Source: CAVQCJ01 sp963711005 (GTDB lineage Bacteria; Actinomycetota; Actinomycetes; Prado026). From it: a stretch of DNA of 64,000 bases. Both the position numbers and the translations under genes were made by a program. The notes beneath the pieces are model-generated. The model was given only the letters and a program-made list of their open reading frames with translations. It was not told the origin of the DNA and ran no database searches. Location of the stretch: the NCBI GenBank assembly GCA_963711005.1, contig CAVQCJ010000002.1:1-64000 (forward strand), in the 5' to 3' direction. How positions within the stretch are numbered: the stretch's first letter is position 1; each line of letters starts with the position of its first letter. This document shows, in pieces, positions 1 through 8,721 of this stretch.

Positions 1-416
1 TGTACGCCGGGTTCTGTGGCCGCGACGCCTTGCGGCACTGTCACGGCCGGCGGCCATCCATCTAGACCTGCCGTTGCCGACAGGCTCTTGCGGTCTACCC
101 GCAGGCTCGGGCGGGCCGCCCTCGAACGCCTGCGCAGGACCCGCGGCCGAAGCCACGAGCCCCTTTTGACCTTGCTCCTGGTGGGGTTTGCCGAGCCGCC
201 CGGGTCACCCCGGGCGCTGGTGGTCTCTTACACCGCCGTTTCACCCTTACCGGCTCGCTCCCTGCTTGCGCAGAGCTCGGACCGGCGGTCTGTTTTCTGT
301 GGCACTTTCCCGCGGGTCGCCCCGGGTGGGTGTTACCCACCACCTTGCCCTGTGGAGCCCGGACGTTCCTCGACGACGCCATCGCTGGCACCGCCGCGGC
401 CGCCCGGCCGGCTCGT
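1..416 (-). ncRNA. rnpB: RNase P RNA (bacterial type A), 3' end cut by window edge
   Basis: Catalytic RNA of ribonuclease P, which matures the 5' ends of tRNAs. Read on the minus strand, the sequence carries the conserved blocks: GAGGAACGTCCGGGCTCC near the 5' end (about 356-374), the ACAG(A)AAACAG block near 290-300, GGGTGAAACGGCGG-type pairing near 236-250, GTAAGAGACCACC near 220-233, and the AGATGGATGGCC and CAGAACCCGGCGTACA blocks at the 3' end (positions 1-66). The 5' boundary is set by a strand (ACGAGCCGGCC) that should pair with the 3' tail. About 15 nt of that tail lie beyond position 1. The apparent long reading frames across this segment come from high GC and are not genes. Confidence 0.95.
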
Positions 417-448
417 CCGCCGTCCGGCAAGGGTAGCGGCGCTGACGC

Positions 449-1894
449 CTACGCCGGGACGAAGCGCACGACCCGGCGCGCGACGTCGGCCTCGTGCAGC
501 CGGACCCGCAGCGGCTCGCCGAGCGGGAGCGGGCCGTGGGTCGCTTCGCACCGAGCGAGGACGGCGGGGTCGGCGAGCGCGACGGTGCCACCGCCGCGGC
601 GTTCGTCGATCTCGACGACGAGCCCGTCGAAGGCCTTCCCGACGGACGGCGCCAGCACGACGGCCTCGACCAGGTCGACCATCGCCCGGTCGAGGGCATG
701 CCCGCGGTGGTCGCCCTTGGCCATCTCCTCGGGCAGCACGGGCAAGGCGTCCCGCGCCCACGCCGGCACCTCCACCCCGCCGCACAGCGCGAGGCATACC
801 TCACCGGCGTAGCGGTCGACGAGCCGTCGCAGCGGCGCGGTGCAGTGGGCGTACGGCGCAGCGATCGCGGCATGGGTGGTCCGGCCCGGCTGTTGGCCGT
901 CGAACGCGGAGTAGGCAGCGCCGCGGAACAACGCGGTGGCCTCGGTGAGAAAAGCCTCGACCCGGCCGTGGTCTACGGACGGATGCCGGCCGATGCGGTC
1001 CAGCAGCGCCCCGTAGGTCTCGTCGGCCGGCCAGTCGAGGCCGAGGCCGCGGGCGACCCGGCGAAGGCGGGCGACGTCGCGGTCGTCGGCGGGCGGCATA
1101 GTGCGCAGGACCCCGATCCCGCCGGCGAGCATGAGCTGCGCGGCGGCCATGCCGGTGAGCAGGGAGATCTGGGCGTTCCAGTCCTCGACGGGCAGCCCGG
1201 CGCGGAACCGCAGCTGCCACCCGTCGCCATCGGGCACGACTTCCTGGGTGGGCACCTGGAGGTTCATGCCGCCGCGGTCGCGCTGGCGGTCCAGCCGCAG
1301 CAGCCCCACCTCGCGCAGGAGCTGCACCGGCCCCGGCGCGGTGCCAGCGTCCAGGGCCGCCTGCACCGACGGGTAGTCCTGCTGCTCACGACTGCGTACC
1401 AGTGCGCGCCGTACATCGGTGTGCTGCAGCTCGCCGTCGTGGTCGATGTCGAGCGTCCACACCAGCGCCGGCGCGGTCTGCTTCGGCAGCAAGGACGCGG
1501 CGCCCTCGCTGAGGCTCGGTGGGTACAGCGGGGTGCGCCGGTCCGGGGCGTACAGGGTCTCGACGCGTCGGTGCGCCTCGAGGTCGACGGGATCGCCAGC
1601 GGCCACGAAGGCGGCGACGTCGGCGATCGCGTACCGAACGCGGTAGCCGGCACCGGACCGTTCGATGGCATACGCCTGGTCGAGGTCGCGCGAGCCCGGC
1701 GGGTCCAGCGTGGCGAACGCGACGTCGGTGAGGTCGAGCGCGGGCAGTCGTGGAGCGCGGGCCGCGGCCGCGGCGGCTGCGAGGACGGCCGGGTCGAAGG
1801 CGTCCGGGACCTGGAGCTCGGACCGCACCTGCTCGAACCCGGCGCGCAGCTCGGCACCGTCGCCGGCCGGGAGGCTGACATGGCGGCGCGGCAC
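449..1894 (-). CDS. RNB-domain exoribonuclease (RNase II/R family)
   Basis: A 481-residue 3'-5' exoribonuclease of the RNase II/R superfamily. The RNB active-site motif is seen as LDPPGSRDLDQ at residues 63-73, with the metal-binding aspartates D64, D70 and D72. The C-terminal stretch (about 400-481) looks like the S1/OB part. It lacks the two long N-terminal cold-shock domains of E. coli RNase R, as in the short actinobacterial members. The start is GTG at 1894. The gene lies immediately downstream of rnpB on the same strand (in the antisense sense of transcription it reads toward rnpB) and diverges from yaaA with 77 bp between them. Function is assigned from the family; the RNA substrate is not known. 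Confidence 0.92.
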   Translation of the reverse strand: MPRRHVSLPAGDGAELRAGFEQVRSELQVPDAFDPAVLAAAAAAARAPRLPALDLTDVAFATLDPPGSRDLDQAYAIERSGAGYRVRYAIADVAAFVAAGDPVDLEAHRRVETLYAPDRRTPLYPPSLSEGAASLLPKQTAPALVWTLDIDHDGELQHTDVRRALVRSREQQDYPSVQAALDAGTAPGPVQLLREVGLLRLDRQRDRGGMNLQVPTQEVVPDGDGWQLRFRAGLPVEDWNAQISLLTGMAAAQLMLAGGIGVLRTMPPADDRDVARLRRVARGLGLDWPADETYGALLDRIGRHPSVDHGRVEAFLTEATALFRGAAYSAFDGQQPGRTTHAAIAAPYAHCTAPLRRLVDRYAGEVCLALCGGVEVPAWARDALPVLPEEMAKGDHRGHALDRAMVDLVEAVVLAPSVGKAFDGLVVEIDERRGGGTVALADPAVLARCEATHGPLPLGEPLRVRLHEADVARRVVRFVPA

Positions 1895-1971
1895 CCGCGC
1901 AGGCTACCGACGCCGGGTCGCCCGGTCGTCGAGCCGCGGGCGCGACCCACCGCCGGTTAGGGTCGGGGACC

Positions 1972-2763
1972 GTGCTCGTCCTGCTGCCGCCGTCCGAGGG
2001 GAAGTCGACCTCCCGCCGCCGCAGCGCCCCGGTCGACGTGGACCGCCTCTCGTTCCCCGAGCTCAACGCCACCCGCGAGCGGCTGCTCGACGACCTGGTC
2101 GCCCTCTGCGACGGTGACCAGCACAAGGCCCGCGAGGTACTCGGCCTGCCGCCCGGCCTCGCCGCCGAGGTCGACCGCGACCGGCTGCTGCGGTCCGCTC
2201 CGGCCGTGCGGGTCGACCAGCTGTACACCGGGGTCCTCTACGAGGCGCTCGACCTCGCCTCGCTCGACCCGGCGGCGCGAAGGCGTGCCAACCGCGCACT
2301 GGTTGTCCTGAGCGGGCTGTGGGGTGCGCTGCGGCCGACCGACCGGGTGCCCGCCTACCGGCTCGCCCCGGACGTCTCGCTCCCGGGCACCGGACCGGTG
2401 GCGGCCGTGTGGCGCCCGGTCCTGCCGGCCGTGCTCGCCCAGGAGGCGCGGCGCGGACTCGTGCTGGACCTGCGCTCGACCGCGTACACCGCGATGGGCC
2501 GGCTGACCGGGCCGGTGGCGGACCGCACGGTGGGTCTGCGCGTCCTGCACGAGCGGGTCCCTGGCGACCCGGCGTCGCGGGTCGTCGTCAGCCACTTCAA
2601 CAAGGCCACGAAGGGACGGCTGGTCCGCGCCCTGCTCGACAGCGGCGCCGACCCGCGCAACGCGGCCACGCTCGTGACGGTGCTGCGCGACCTCGGCTAC
2701 GACGCGGCGCCCCGGCCGGACGGCCAGCCGAACGACCTCGACGTCGTCGTGGTCGAGCTCTGA
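1972..2763 (+). CDS. yaaA: YaaA/UPF0246 family peroxide-stress protein
   Basis: A 263-residue cytosolic protein of the UPF0246 family. In E. coli, YaaA limits intracellular free iron during peroxide stress and shows a DNA-binding fold. Family marks are the N-terminal LLPPSEGKS (residues 4-12), the SGLWGALRPTDRVPAYRL block near residue 108-126, and SHFNKATKGRLVR near 209-221. The start is GTG at 1972, eight bases after GGTCGGGGA-like purines. It diverges from the RNB ribonuclease and converges with the RNase H/phosphatase gene, 24 bp away. No iron ligand can be inferred from the sequence. Confidence 0.92.
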   Translation: MLVLLPPSEGKSTSRRRSAPVDVDRLSFPELNATRERLLDDLVALCDGDQHKAREVLGLPPGLAAEVDRDRLLRSAPAVRVDQLYTGVLYEALDLASLDPAARRRANRALVVLSGLWGALRPTDRVPAYRLAPDVSLPGTGPVAAVWRPVLPAVLAQEARRGLVLDLRSTAYTAMGRLTGPVADRTVGLRVLHERVPGDPASRVVVSHFNKATKGRLVRALLDSGADPRNAATLVTVLRDLGYDAAPRPDGQPNDLDVVVVEL

Positions 2764-2787
2764 CCCGAGAACCGCGGGTCGCAGAGG

Positions 2788-3996
2788 TCAGACGTGCTGG
2801 AAGGGCAGCAGTCCGCCGAGGTGCTGGGTGTCGTTGAGGCTGCGCAACGACGCGTTGCCGTCGTCGAACCACAGCACGGTCGACAACGAGGCCGGCGCCA
2901 GCTCCATCCGGTACGCCGCCCGGGCCGGCGCCTGCAGGGCCAACAGCACCAGGGTCTTGATCGGGGTCACGTGCGAGACCACCACGACGGTGCCGGCGTG
3001 CGCCCGGTCCAGCAACCGGTCCCGGGCCGCCCGCACCCGGTCCAGCACCGCGTCGAACGACTCGCCGCCCGGCGGCGCCACCGCGGTCGAGGCCAGCCAC
3101 GCGGCGAGCTCGTCCGGCCAACGCTCCTCGACCTGCGCGAACGTCAGACCCTCCCAGGCGCCGAACCCGCACTCGGCCAGGTCGTCGTCCACCTCGAGCG
3201 GAACTTCGAGCAGATCGGAGACCACCTGCGCGGTCTCGCGCGCCCGCAGCAACGGCGACGAGACGACCAGGTCGACGCCGCCGAGCTCGGCCAGCCGCCG
3301 CCCGGACGCGACGGCCTGCGCACGACCGTCCTCGGACAGCGGCGGGTCCTCGCCGCCCGACCCGCTGAACCGCTTCTGCCGGGTGTGCGCGGTCTCGCCG
3401 TGCCGCAGCAGCACGAAGGTCGTCGGCTCCCCCAGGTCGTGCGCCCAGCCCACCAGCTTGTTCGGCGGCGCGTCCTCGAGCTCGTCGGCGAGCCCAGGGC
3501 CGCCGTCGTCCTCCTGCAGGGACCCGGGGACCACCCCGGAGGCCGACTCGACCCACGGCCGACCGGCCTCCGCCAGGTCCAGCGCCTCGTTCACCAGCCG
3601 GTCCGCCGCCTTGTTCCTCGCCCGCGGGATCCAGGTGTACGTGACCCGGCCAGGCGGCCAGATCGCCAGCGCCCGCTTGGCGAGCGTCCGCATGTCCGGG
3701 TGCTTGACCTGCCATCGCCCGGACAGCTGCTCGACCACGAGCTTGGAGTCCATCCTTACGTCGACCTCGGCCTCCGGGTCGAGGTCGCGGGCGGCCGTCA
3801 GCCCGGCGATGATCCCCCGGTACTCGGCGACGTTGTTGGACGCCGTGCCGATGTGCTCGGCCACCTGGGCCAGCACCTCGCCGCTGGCTCCGTCGAACAC
3901 CACCGCGCCGTACGCGGCCGGTCCCGGGTTGCCGCGCGAGCCGCCGTCGGTCTCGACGACGAGCCGCCGCCGGCCGGGCCTGGTCGGGTCGCTCAC
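2788..3996 (-). CDS. Bifunctional RNase H / histidine phosphatase (Rv2228c-like)
   Basis: A 402-residue fusion. Residues 10-145 are an RNase HI-type domain with acidic residues at D17 (ETDGGSRGNPG), E58 (NNVAEYRG) and D83 (RMDSKLVVEQL). Residues 193-400 are a histidine phosphatase domain with the LLRHGE signature at 196-201 and a second histidine in VVSHVTPIK. The fusion matches Mycobacterium tuberculosis Rv2228c, which degrades RNA:DNA hybrids and has alpha-ribazole/acid phosphatase-type activity. The GTG start at 3996 overlaps the stop of the zinc-ribbon gene (GTGA), so translation is probably coupled. In Mycobacterium the same three genes lie together. A start 12 codons upstream is possible but would break the overlap. 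Confidence 0.93.
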   Translation of the reverse strand: MSDPTRPGRRRLVVETDGGSRGNPGPAAYGAVVFDGASGEVLAQVAEHIGTASNNVAEYRGIIAGLTAARDLDPEAEVDVRMDSKLVVEQLSGRWQVKHPDMRTLAKRALAIWPPGRVTYTWIPRARNKAADRLVNEALDLAEAGRPWVESASGVVPGSLQEDDGGPGLADELEDAPPNKLVGWAHDLGEPTTFVLLRHGETAHTRQKRFSGSGGEDPPLSEDGRAQAVASGRRLAELGGVDLVVSSPLLRARETAQVVSDLLEVPLEVDDDLAECGFGAWEGLTFAQVEERWPDELAAWLASTAVAPPGGESFDAVLDRVRAARDRLLDRAHAGTVVVVSHVTPIKTLVLLALQAPARAAYRMELAPASLSTVLWFDDGNASLRSLNDTQHLGGLLPFQHV

Positions 3997-4733
3997 CCGG
4001 AGGCGCCCGGCCGGACCAGGATCCGGCGGCACTCCTCGCAGCGGTGCACCTCGTCCGCCGGTGCCGCGGCGATCCGCGCCAGCTCGGTCGGGGTCTGCTC
4101 GAGCCGGCAGCCCATGCAGCGCCCGCCCTGCAGCGCGGCCGCGCCGACGCCGCCGTTGTCCGCACGCAGCTTCTCGTACAGAGCCATCAGGTCGGCCGGC
4201 AGGCCGGTCGCGGCCCGGCCGCGCTCGCCGGCGAGGTACGCCGTGTTCTTGTCGATATCGGTGAACGCCTCGTCGCGCTGCGCCTCGAGGTCGGCCTGCT
4301 CGGCGGCCAGCGCGGCGGACCGCACGGTCAGCTCGTCGACGCGGGCCGAGACGTCCTCGAGGCGTTGCATGGCCTCCAGCTCGACCTCTTCGAGGTCGCT
4401 CTGCCGCTTGGCCAGCGACCCCAGCTCATGCTGCAGCGCCTCGAGCTCCTTGGCCGAGCCGACTGCCCCTGCGTCCATCCGCTGCCGGTCCCTCGCCGCG
4501 CGCTGCCGGACCGTCTCGACGTCCTGCTCGGACTTGGCGACCTCGCGCTCGATGTCGGACTGCTCGGTCTGCGCGCCGACCAGCAGGTCGCGGACCTGGG
4601 TGGTCTCCCCGGTCACCCGGTCCAGCTCGGCCAGCTGCGGCAACGTCCGGCGCCGGTGGGCCAGCTGGTCGATCCTGGCGTCGAGCGCCTGGACGTCCAG
4701 CAGTCGCAGCTGGTCGGCATGATCGGCGTTCAG
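3993..4733 (-). CDS. C4-type zinc ribbon, coiled-coil protein (COG1579)
   Basis: A 246-residue protein with a long heptad-rich coiled coil (residues 10-180) followed by a zinc ribbon: C206-x2-C209 (CMGC) and C232-x2-C235 (CEEC). The family is widespread in actinobacteria (Rv2229c type). Its role is unclear, although structure of a homologue suggests nucleic-acid binding. No ATG, GTG or TTG stands at the expected N-terminus. The sequence LNADHADQLRLLDVQALDARI aligns with family N-termini from a CTG codon at 4733, which overlaps the Nif3 stop as CTGA. I therefore set the start at CTG. The 3' end overlaps the next gene as GTGA. Confidence 0.85.
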   Translation of the reverse strand: MNADHADQLRLLDVQALDARIDQLAHRRRTLPQLAELDRVTGETTQVRDLLVGAQTEQSDIEREVAKSEQDVETVRQRAARDRQRMDAGAVGSAKELEALQHELGSLAKRQSDLEEVELEAMQRLEDVSARVDELTVRSAALAAEQADLEAQRDEAFTDIDKNTAYLAGERGRAATGLPADLMALYEKLRADNGGVGAAALQGGRCMGCRLEQTPTELARIAAAPADEVHRCEECRRILVRPGASG

Positions 4734-5608
4734 GGCCGGCTCCCCTCGATGGGCTCGCGGATGTGCTCGCGGATGCGATCGTGCGTGACCAGCGCGGTCC
4801 ACGGGTCCGTGACCAGGTACGAGATGCGGACGTCCACCGTATCGGCCAGCTCGGCCGCAACCGCCCGGGCCGCCGCCGGCAGCCACGGCCACTCGCTGGC
4901 CCAGTGCCCCGGGTCGATCAGGGCCGGGCCGCCGCTGGCCACGAGCTCGCTGCTGTAGTGGTGCCGCAGGTCGGCGGTCACGAACACGTCGGCGCGGGCC
5001 TGCGCCGCCGGCTCGAGGAACTGGTCGCCGGCGCCGCCGCACACCGCCACCCGAGCCACCGGCCGCGACAGGTCCCCGGCCACCCGCAGCCCGACCGGGG
5101 TCGCGGGCAGAGCGTCGGCGACCCGCTGGGCGAACGCGCCGAGCGTCGTCGGGTGGGCGAGGTCGCCGACCCGGCCGGAACCCGTCCCGGCCGGGCCGGT
5201 CGGCGACGGGACCAGTGGCTCCGGGTCGACCACGCCGAGCACCCGGGCCAGCTCGGCGCTCACCCCGCCCGGAGCGTCGTCGGCGTTCGTGTGCGCGACG
5301 TAGAGCCCGCAGCCGGCGGTGAGCAGCCGGGTGACGAGCCGGCCCTTGGTGGTCCCGCCGTAGACGGTCGAGGTGCCGCGCAGGTACAGCGGGTGGTGCG
5401 TGACCAGGAGCTGGGCGCCGAGGGCGATCGCCTCGTCGACCACCGCCTCGACCGGGTCGACGGCGAGCAGCACCGTCCGCACCTGGCCGGCGGGTTCGCC
5501 GCAGACCGGGCCCACGGCGTCCCAGTCCGCGGCCGTCTCCGGCGGGTAGAGGCGGTCCAGCACGGCCACCACGTCGGCGAGCGAGGGCGGCGGGGGCGGC
5601 GACGGCAC
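4730..5608 (-). CDS. Nif3-like dinuclear metal centre protein
   Basis: A 292-residue member of the Nif3/YbgI/DUF34 family, toroidal hexamers that bind two metal ions per subunit. Metal-binding histidines are seen in VTHHPLYLRG (H71, H72) and the AHTNADDAPGG block near residue 104. A further conserved VTADLRHHYSSELV-type segment is near residue 215. Function in metal insertion or GTP cyclohydrolase-like chemistry is still debated for the family. It is the first gene of a coupled three-gene unit (Nif3, zinc ribbon, RNase H/phosphatase), a conserved actinobacterial arrangement. The start is ATG at 5608. Confidence 0.93.
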   Translation of the reverse strand: MPSPPPPPSLADVVAVLDRLYPPETAADWDAVGPVCGEPAGQVRTVLLAVDPVEAVVDEAIALGAQLLVTHHPLYLRGTSTVYGGTTKGRLVTRLLTAGCGLYVAHTNADDAPGGVSAELARVLGVVDPEPLVPSPTGPAGTGSGRVGDLAHPTTLGAFAQRVADALPATPVGLRVAGDLSRPVARVAVCGGAGDQFLEPAAQARADVFVTADLRHHYSSELVASGGPALIDPGHWASEWPWLPAAARAVAAELADTVDVRISYLVTDPWTALVTHDRIREHIREPIEGSRP

Positions 5609-5667
5609 GGCTCCGAGGCTATCCCCCGGGGTCCCGGGCCCGGACGATGCCGATCAGAGGATGCCGT

Positions 5668-5928
5668 TCAGACGATGGCCTCGTCGACGTAGCACCAGCG
5701 CCAGGACTCCCCCGGCTGGAAGGACCGCATGACCGGGTGCCCGGTGCTCTCGAAGTGTTTCGTGGCGTGCCGGTTCTTGGAGGAGTCGCAGCAGCCGATG
5801 TTCCCGCAGGACAGGCACTCGCGCAGGTGCACCCAGCGGTCGCCGAGCGCGAGGCACTCGCCGCAGCCTTCCGGCGTCAGCGGCTGGACGGTCGTGGACA
5901 GGTCGGCGAGATGGGGACAGACGGTCAT
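5668..5928 (-). CDS. UBP-type zinc finger protein
   Basis: An 86-residue protein consisting only of a ZnF-UBP domain: CPHL at the N-terminus, CGECLALGDRWVHLRECLSCG in the centre, CCDSSKNRHATKHF and a terminal GHPVMRSF block. In eukaryotes this fold binds the C-terminus of ubiquitin. Actinobacteria have free-standing versions of unknown role, sometimes beside transporters. The ATG at 5928 is 69 bp from the divergent Na+/H+ antiporter gene, so the two probably share a promoter region. Confidence 0.9.
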   Translation of the reverse strand: MTVCPHLADLSTTVQPLTPEGCGECLALGDRWVHLRECLSCGNIGCCDSSKNRHATKHFESTGHPVMRSFQPGESWRWCYVDEAIV

Positions 5929-5997
5929 GGCACGATCATCCGGGCAGCACCGGTTCGGGCCAAACCGGGTCCGGCCGGGTCGGGCCGGGAGGGTGCC

Positions 5998-7578
5998 GTG
6001 AGCGAGCTCGGCGTGCTGCTCCTCGTGGCCGGCGCGGTCGCGGTCGCCGGGATCTCGCGCCGCAAGGGCTGGCCGGCGCCCCTGGTCGTGGTCCTGGTCG
6101 CGCTGGTGGTCTCCGAGCTGCCGCGCATGCCGCGGGTCGAGATCGACCCGGACCTCGTCCTCGACGTCTTCCTGCCGCCGCTGCTCTACTCCGCCGCGCA
6201 GGAGTCCTCGTACCTGTCGATCCGGCGGAACCTGCGCCCGATCGCGCTGCTGTCGGTCGGGCTGGTCGTCTTCACGACTGTGGTCGTCGCAGTCGCGTCG
6301 TGGTGGCTGATCGGACCGCTCTCGCTGGGCACGGCTTTCGTGCTGGGCGCGGTCGTCGCGCCGCCGGACGCGGTGGCCGCGACCGCGGTCGGTCGCACCC
6401 TCGGGCTGCCCAGGCGGGTTCTGACGATCCTGGGCGGGGAGAGCCTGCTGAACGACGGCACCGCGCTCACGCTCTACCAGGTCGCGGTCGCCGCGGTGGT
6501 CAGCGGCACGATCAGCGTGGCCGCGGGGTTCGGGCTGTTCGTGGTCACCGCGGCCGGCGGCATCCTGGTCGGCCTGCTCATCGGCAAGGCCGCCATCTGG
6601 CTCCTGTGCCGGCTGTACGACGGTGTGCTCGAGAACACGGTGTCGTTGCTGGTCCCGTTCGTCGCGTTCACCGTCGCGCAGGCTCTGCACACCTCCGGTG
6701 TGCTCGCCGTGGTACTCGCCGGCCTGACGATCGGGCACGCGGCGCCGCGTTCGCTGTCGTACGCCGCCCGGCTGCAGTCCGAGGCGGTCTGGCGCATGAT
6801 CGACTTCCTGCTCGAGTCCGTGGTGTTCATGGTGATCGGACTCCAGCTGCCCACGGCGCTGGAACAGGTGCGCGGCTTCGCGAGCACCTGGCAGCTGGTC
6901 GGCTGGGGTGCGTTCGTCCTGATCGTCGTCATCGTGACCCGGCTGGTCTGGGTGTACCCCGCGACGTACGTCCCGCGCTGGATCCCCAGCGTCGCCAGGC
7001 GGGACCCGGCACCCCCGGTGACAGTGCCGACGGTGATCGGCTGGGCCGGCATGCGCGGCGTCGTCTCGATCGCGGCCGCCGTCGCCCTCCCGCTGAGCAC
7101 GGACGCGGGCGCCGGGTTCCCGCAGCGCGACCTGGTGATCTACCTGGCGTTCGTGGTGGTGGTGGGGACGCTGGTCATCCAGGGGTTCACACTGCCCTGG
7201 CTGATCCGCCGGCTGCACGTGACCGGCGACGACACGGCCGACCTGCTCGCCGAGGCGGAGGCGCAGCAGCGGGCCGCGGCCGCCGCCGTCGACCGGCTGG
7301 ACGTGCTGCTCGCCGACGAGCCGGACGTCGACGACGAGGTGGTCGAGCGGCTGCGCGCCCGGACCCAGGGACGCGCGCTGACGGCCTGGGAGCGCCTCGG
7401 CGGCGAGGGCTCGCCGGAGGCGCCGAGCGCCACCTACCGACGGCTGCGCCGGCAGATGCTGGCGGCCGAGCGGGACGCCTTCGTCAAGATGCGCGACGCG
7501 GGTCGCCTCGACGACGAGCTCTTGCGCAAGGTGCATCGCGAGCTGGACCTGGAGGAGGCGATGCTCGCCCGCGAATGA
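5998..7578 (+). CDS. Na+/H+ antiporter, CPA1/NhaP family
   Basis: A 526-residue membrane transporter with about 12 predicted transmembrane segments and a charged cytosolic C-terminal tail (about 90 residues). Family motifs seen are PPDAVAATAVGRTLGLP, GESLLNDGTALTLYQ and GMRGVVSIAAAVALP, which together place it in CPA1 (Na+ or K+/H+ exchange, pH and salt homeostasis). I chose the GTG at 5998, seven bases after GGGAGGG and directly before the first hydrophobic segment. Upstream in-frame codons overlap the divergent zinc-finger gene. It converges on a small gene at 7600. Confidence 0.93.
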   Translation: MSELGVLLLVAGAVAVAGISRRKGWPAPLVVVLVALVVSELPRMPRVEIDPDLVLDVFLPPLLYSAAQESSYLSIRRNLRPIALLSVGLVVFTTVVVAVASWWLIGPLSLGTAFVLGAVVAPPDAVAATAVGRTLGLPRRVLTILGGESLLNDGTALTLYQVAVAAVVSGTISVAAGFGLFVVTAAGGILVGLLIGKAAIWLLCRLYDGVLENTVSLLVPFVAFTVAQALHTSGVLAVVLAGLTIGHAAPRSLSYAARLQSEAVWRMIDFLLESVVFMVIGLQLPTALEQVRGFASTWQLVGWGAFVLIVVIVTRLVWVYPATYVPRWIPSVARRDPAPPVTVPTVIGWAGMRGVVSIAAAVALPLSTDAGAGFPQRDLVIYLAFVVVVGTLVIQGFTLPWLIRRLHVTGDDTADLLAEAEAQQRAAAAAVDRLDVLLADEPDVDDEVVERLRARTQGRALTAWERLGGEGSPEAPSATYRRLRRQMLAAERDAFVKMRDAGRLDDELLRKVHRELDLEEAMLARE

Positions 7579-7599
7579 CGGCCGGGAGGAGGCAGAGTC

Positions 7600-7734
7600 C
7601 TAGCTCTTCTTGGGGGGAACGATGACGACCGAGTGGTGGGCCGCGTCCTCCTTGGCCCGCTTGTCCGCCCGCTTCTCCTTGATGGACTTGCCGGACTTCT
7701 TGGTCTTGGAATCGTGCGGGGACTTGTCGCCCAT
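7600..7734 (-). CDS. Small lysine-rich conserved actinobacterial protein
   Basis: A 44-residue, highly charged protein beginning MGDKSPHDSKTKKSGKSIKE and ending in IVPPKKS. Very similar short Lys/Ser-rich proteins occur in many actinomycetes, always unannotated. The start is supported by GAGGAGC seven bases before ATG at 7734. No domain, signal peptide or metal site is visible. The composition suggests a disordered, possibly nucleic-acid-associated peptide, but that is inference. Confidence 0.75.
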   Translation of the reverse strand: MGDKSPHDSKTKKSGKSIKEKRADKRAKEDAAHHSVVIVPPKKS

Positions 7735-7851
7735 CGTCGCTCCTCGGCCGGGAGTCCGGAGGGCTCCGTCGCGGTGACAGTACGCCCCGGAAAGCCGGTC
7801 CGCGGCAGCCTCGGGTGGGCTAGCGTCTGAGGCGACCTCGGGGAGAGTCGC

Positions 7852-8706
7852 ATGGCACGCACATCGTTGGCGGGCAAGCCGCTGGTCCAGGCCTCGTACC
7901 GGCTCCTGCTCCGCGACAAGTCCATGATCCTTCTGCTGTTCATCGGCGGCATCTGCTCGGCCGTGGCTTTCGGGCTGGTCGTCGCAGGTGCGTCCGTCGT
8001 CCATGGCGGATGGCTCACCGACGGGGACGGCGTGCTCGGGCTCGGCGCCTACGCGCTCGCCCTCCTGCTGTCGACCTTCGTGTCGACGTTCTTCATGGGT
8101 GCCGTCGTGGGCGCGGCGATGCTCCGCGCCGACGGGGGCGTCCCGGACGTGTCGTCGGCCCTGGCGCTCGCCTGGGATCGGCGCGGCCCGCTGCTGGCCT
8201 GGGCCGCCATGTCCACCGTGGTCGGGGTCGTCATGAACGTGCTCCAGCGGTTCGGCGTCGCCGCGCTGCTCGTGCGACTGTTCGCCGGCCTGGCGTGGGC
8301 CGTGGCGACGATGTTCGCGGTGCCGGTGATCATGACCGAAGGCACCATGCCCGTGGAGACCGTCCGCCGGTCCGCGCACATCCTCACGTCGCGCTTCGGG
8401 TCGAATGTGCGGGCGACGTTCCGGCTCGGGGTGCAGTGGACACTCGCCATCCTCGCCTCGACCGCAGCCGCCGTCGTCGGGTTCGGGCTGCTGAGCTCGG
8501 CCGCTGACGGCGCCGCGCTCGTCCAGCGCCTGGTCGGTGGCGTGCTGCTGGTCTGCGGCGTCGTCGCGTTCTTCGTCGTCTCGGCGATCTACTCGGCCGT
8601 CTCGGTCTACCTGCGCACCGTGCTGTTCCGCTACGCGACCGGTCGTCCGACCCCCGGCATCGAGGCGTCCACCCTTCCGTTCATGTACGGCGACCCCGCG
8701 GCGTGA
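7852..8706 (+). CDS. DUF6159-like multi-pass membrane protein
   Basis: A 284-residue integral membrane protein with about six hydrophobic segments (residues 25-45, 62-90, 120-165, 200-225, 230-255). It resembles the DUF6159 family by the N-terminal short amphipathic stretch followed by RDKSMILLLF and a conserved central VPVIMTEGTMPVETVRRSAHIL loop. No enzymatic motif is present. RBS GGGGAGAG lies about seven bases before ATG 7852. Function unknown. Confidence 0.75.
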   Translation: MARTSLAGKPLVQASYRLLLRDKSMILLLFIGGICSAVAFGLVVAGASVVHGGWLTDGDGVLGLGAYALALLLSTFVSTFFMGAVVGAAMLRADGGVPDVSSALALAWDRRGPLLAWAAMSTVVGVVMNVLQRFGVAALLVRLFAGLAWAVATMFAVPVIMTEGTMPVETVRRSAHILTSRFGSNVRATFRLGVQWTLAILASTAAAVVGFGLLSSAADGAALVQRLVGGVLLVCGVVAFFVVSAIYSAVSVYLRTVLFRYATGRPTPGIEASTLPFMYGDPAA

Positions 8707-8721
8707 GCGAAGTCCCGGCGC

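Noticed and set aside
16..2595. Long open frames opposite or overlapping rnpB, the RNB ribonuclease and yaaA (for example 494-1960 plus, 1957-2595 minus)
   Set aside because: High GC gives long shadow frames; their translations are Arg/Pro/Gly-rich without family motifs, while the opposite frames contain clear domains.
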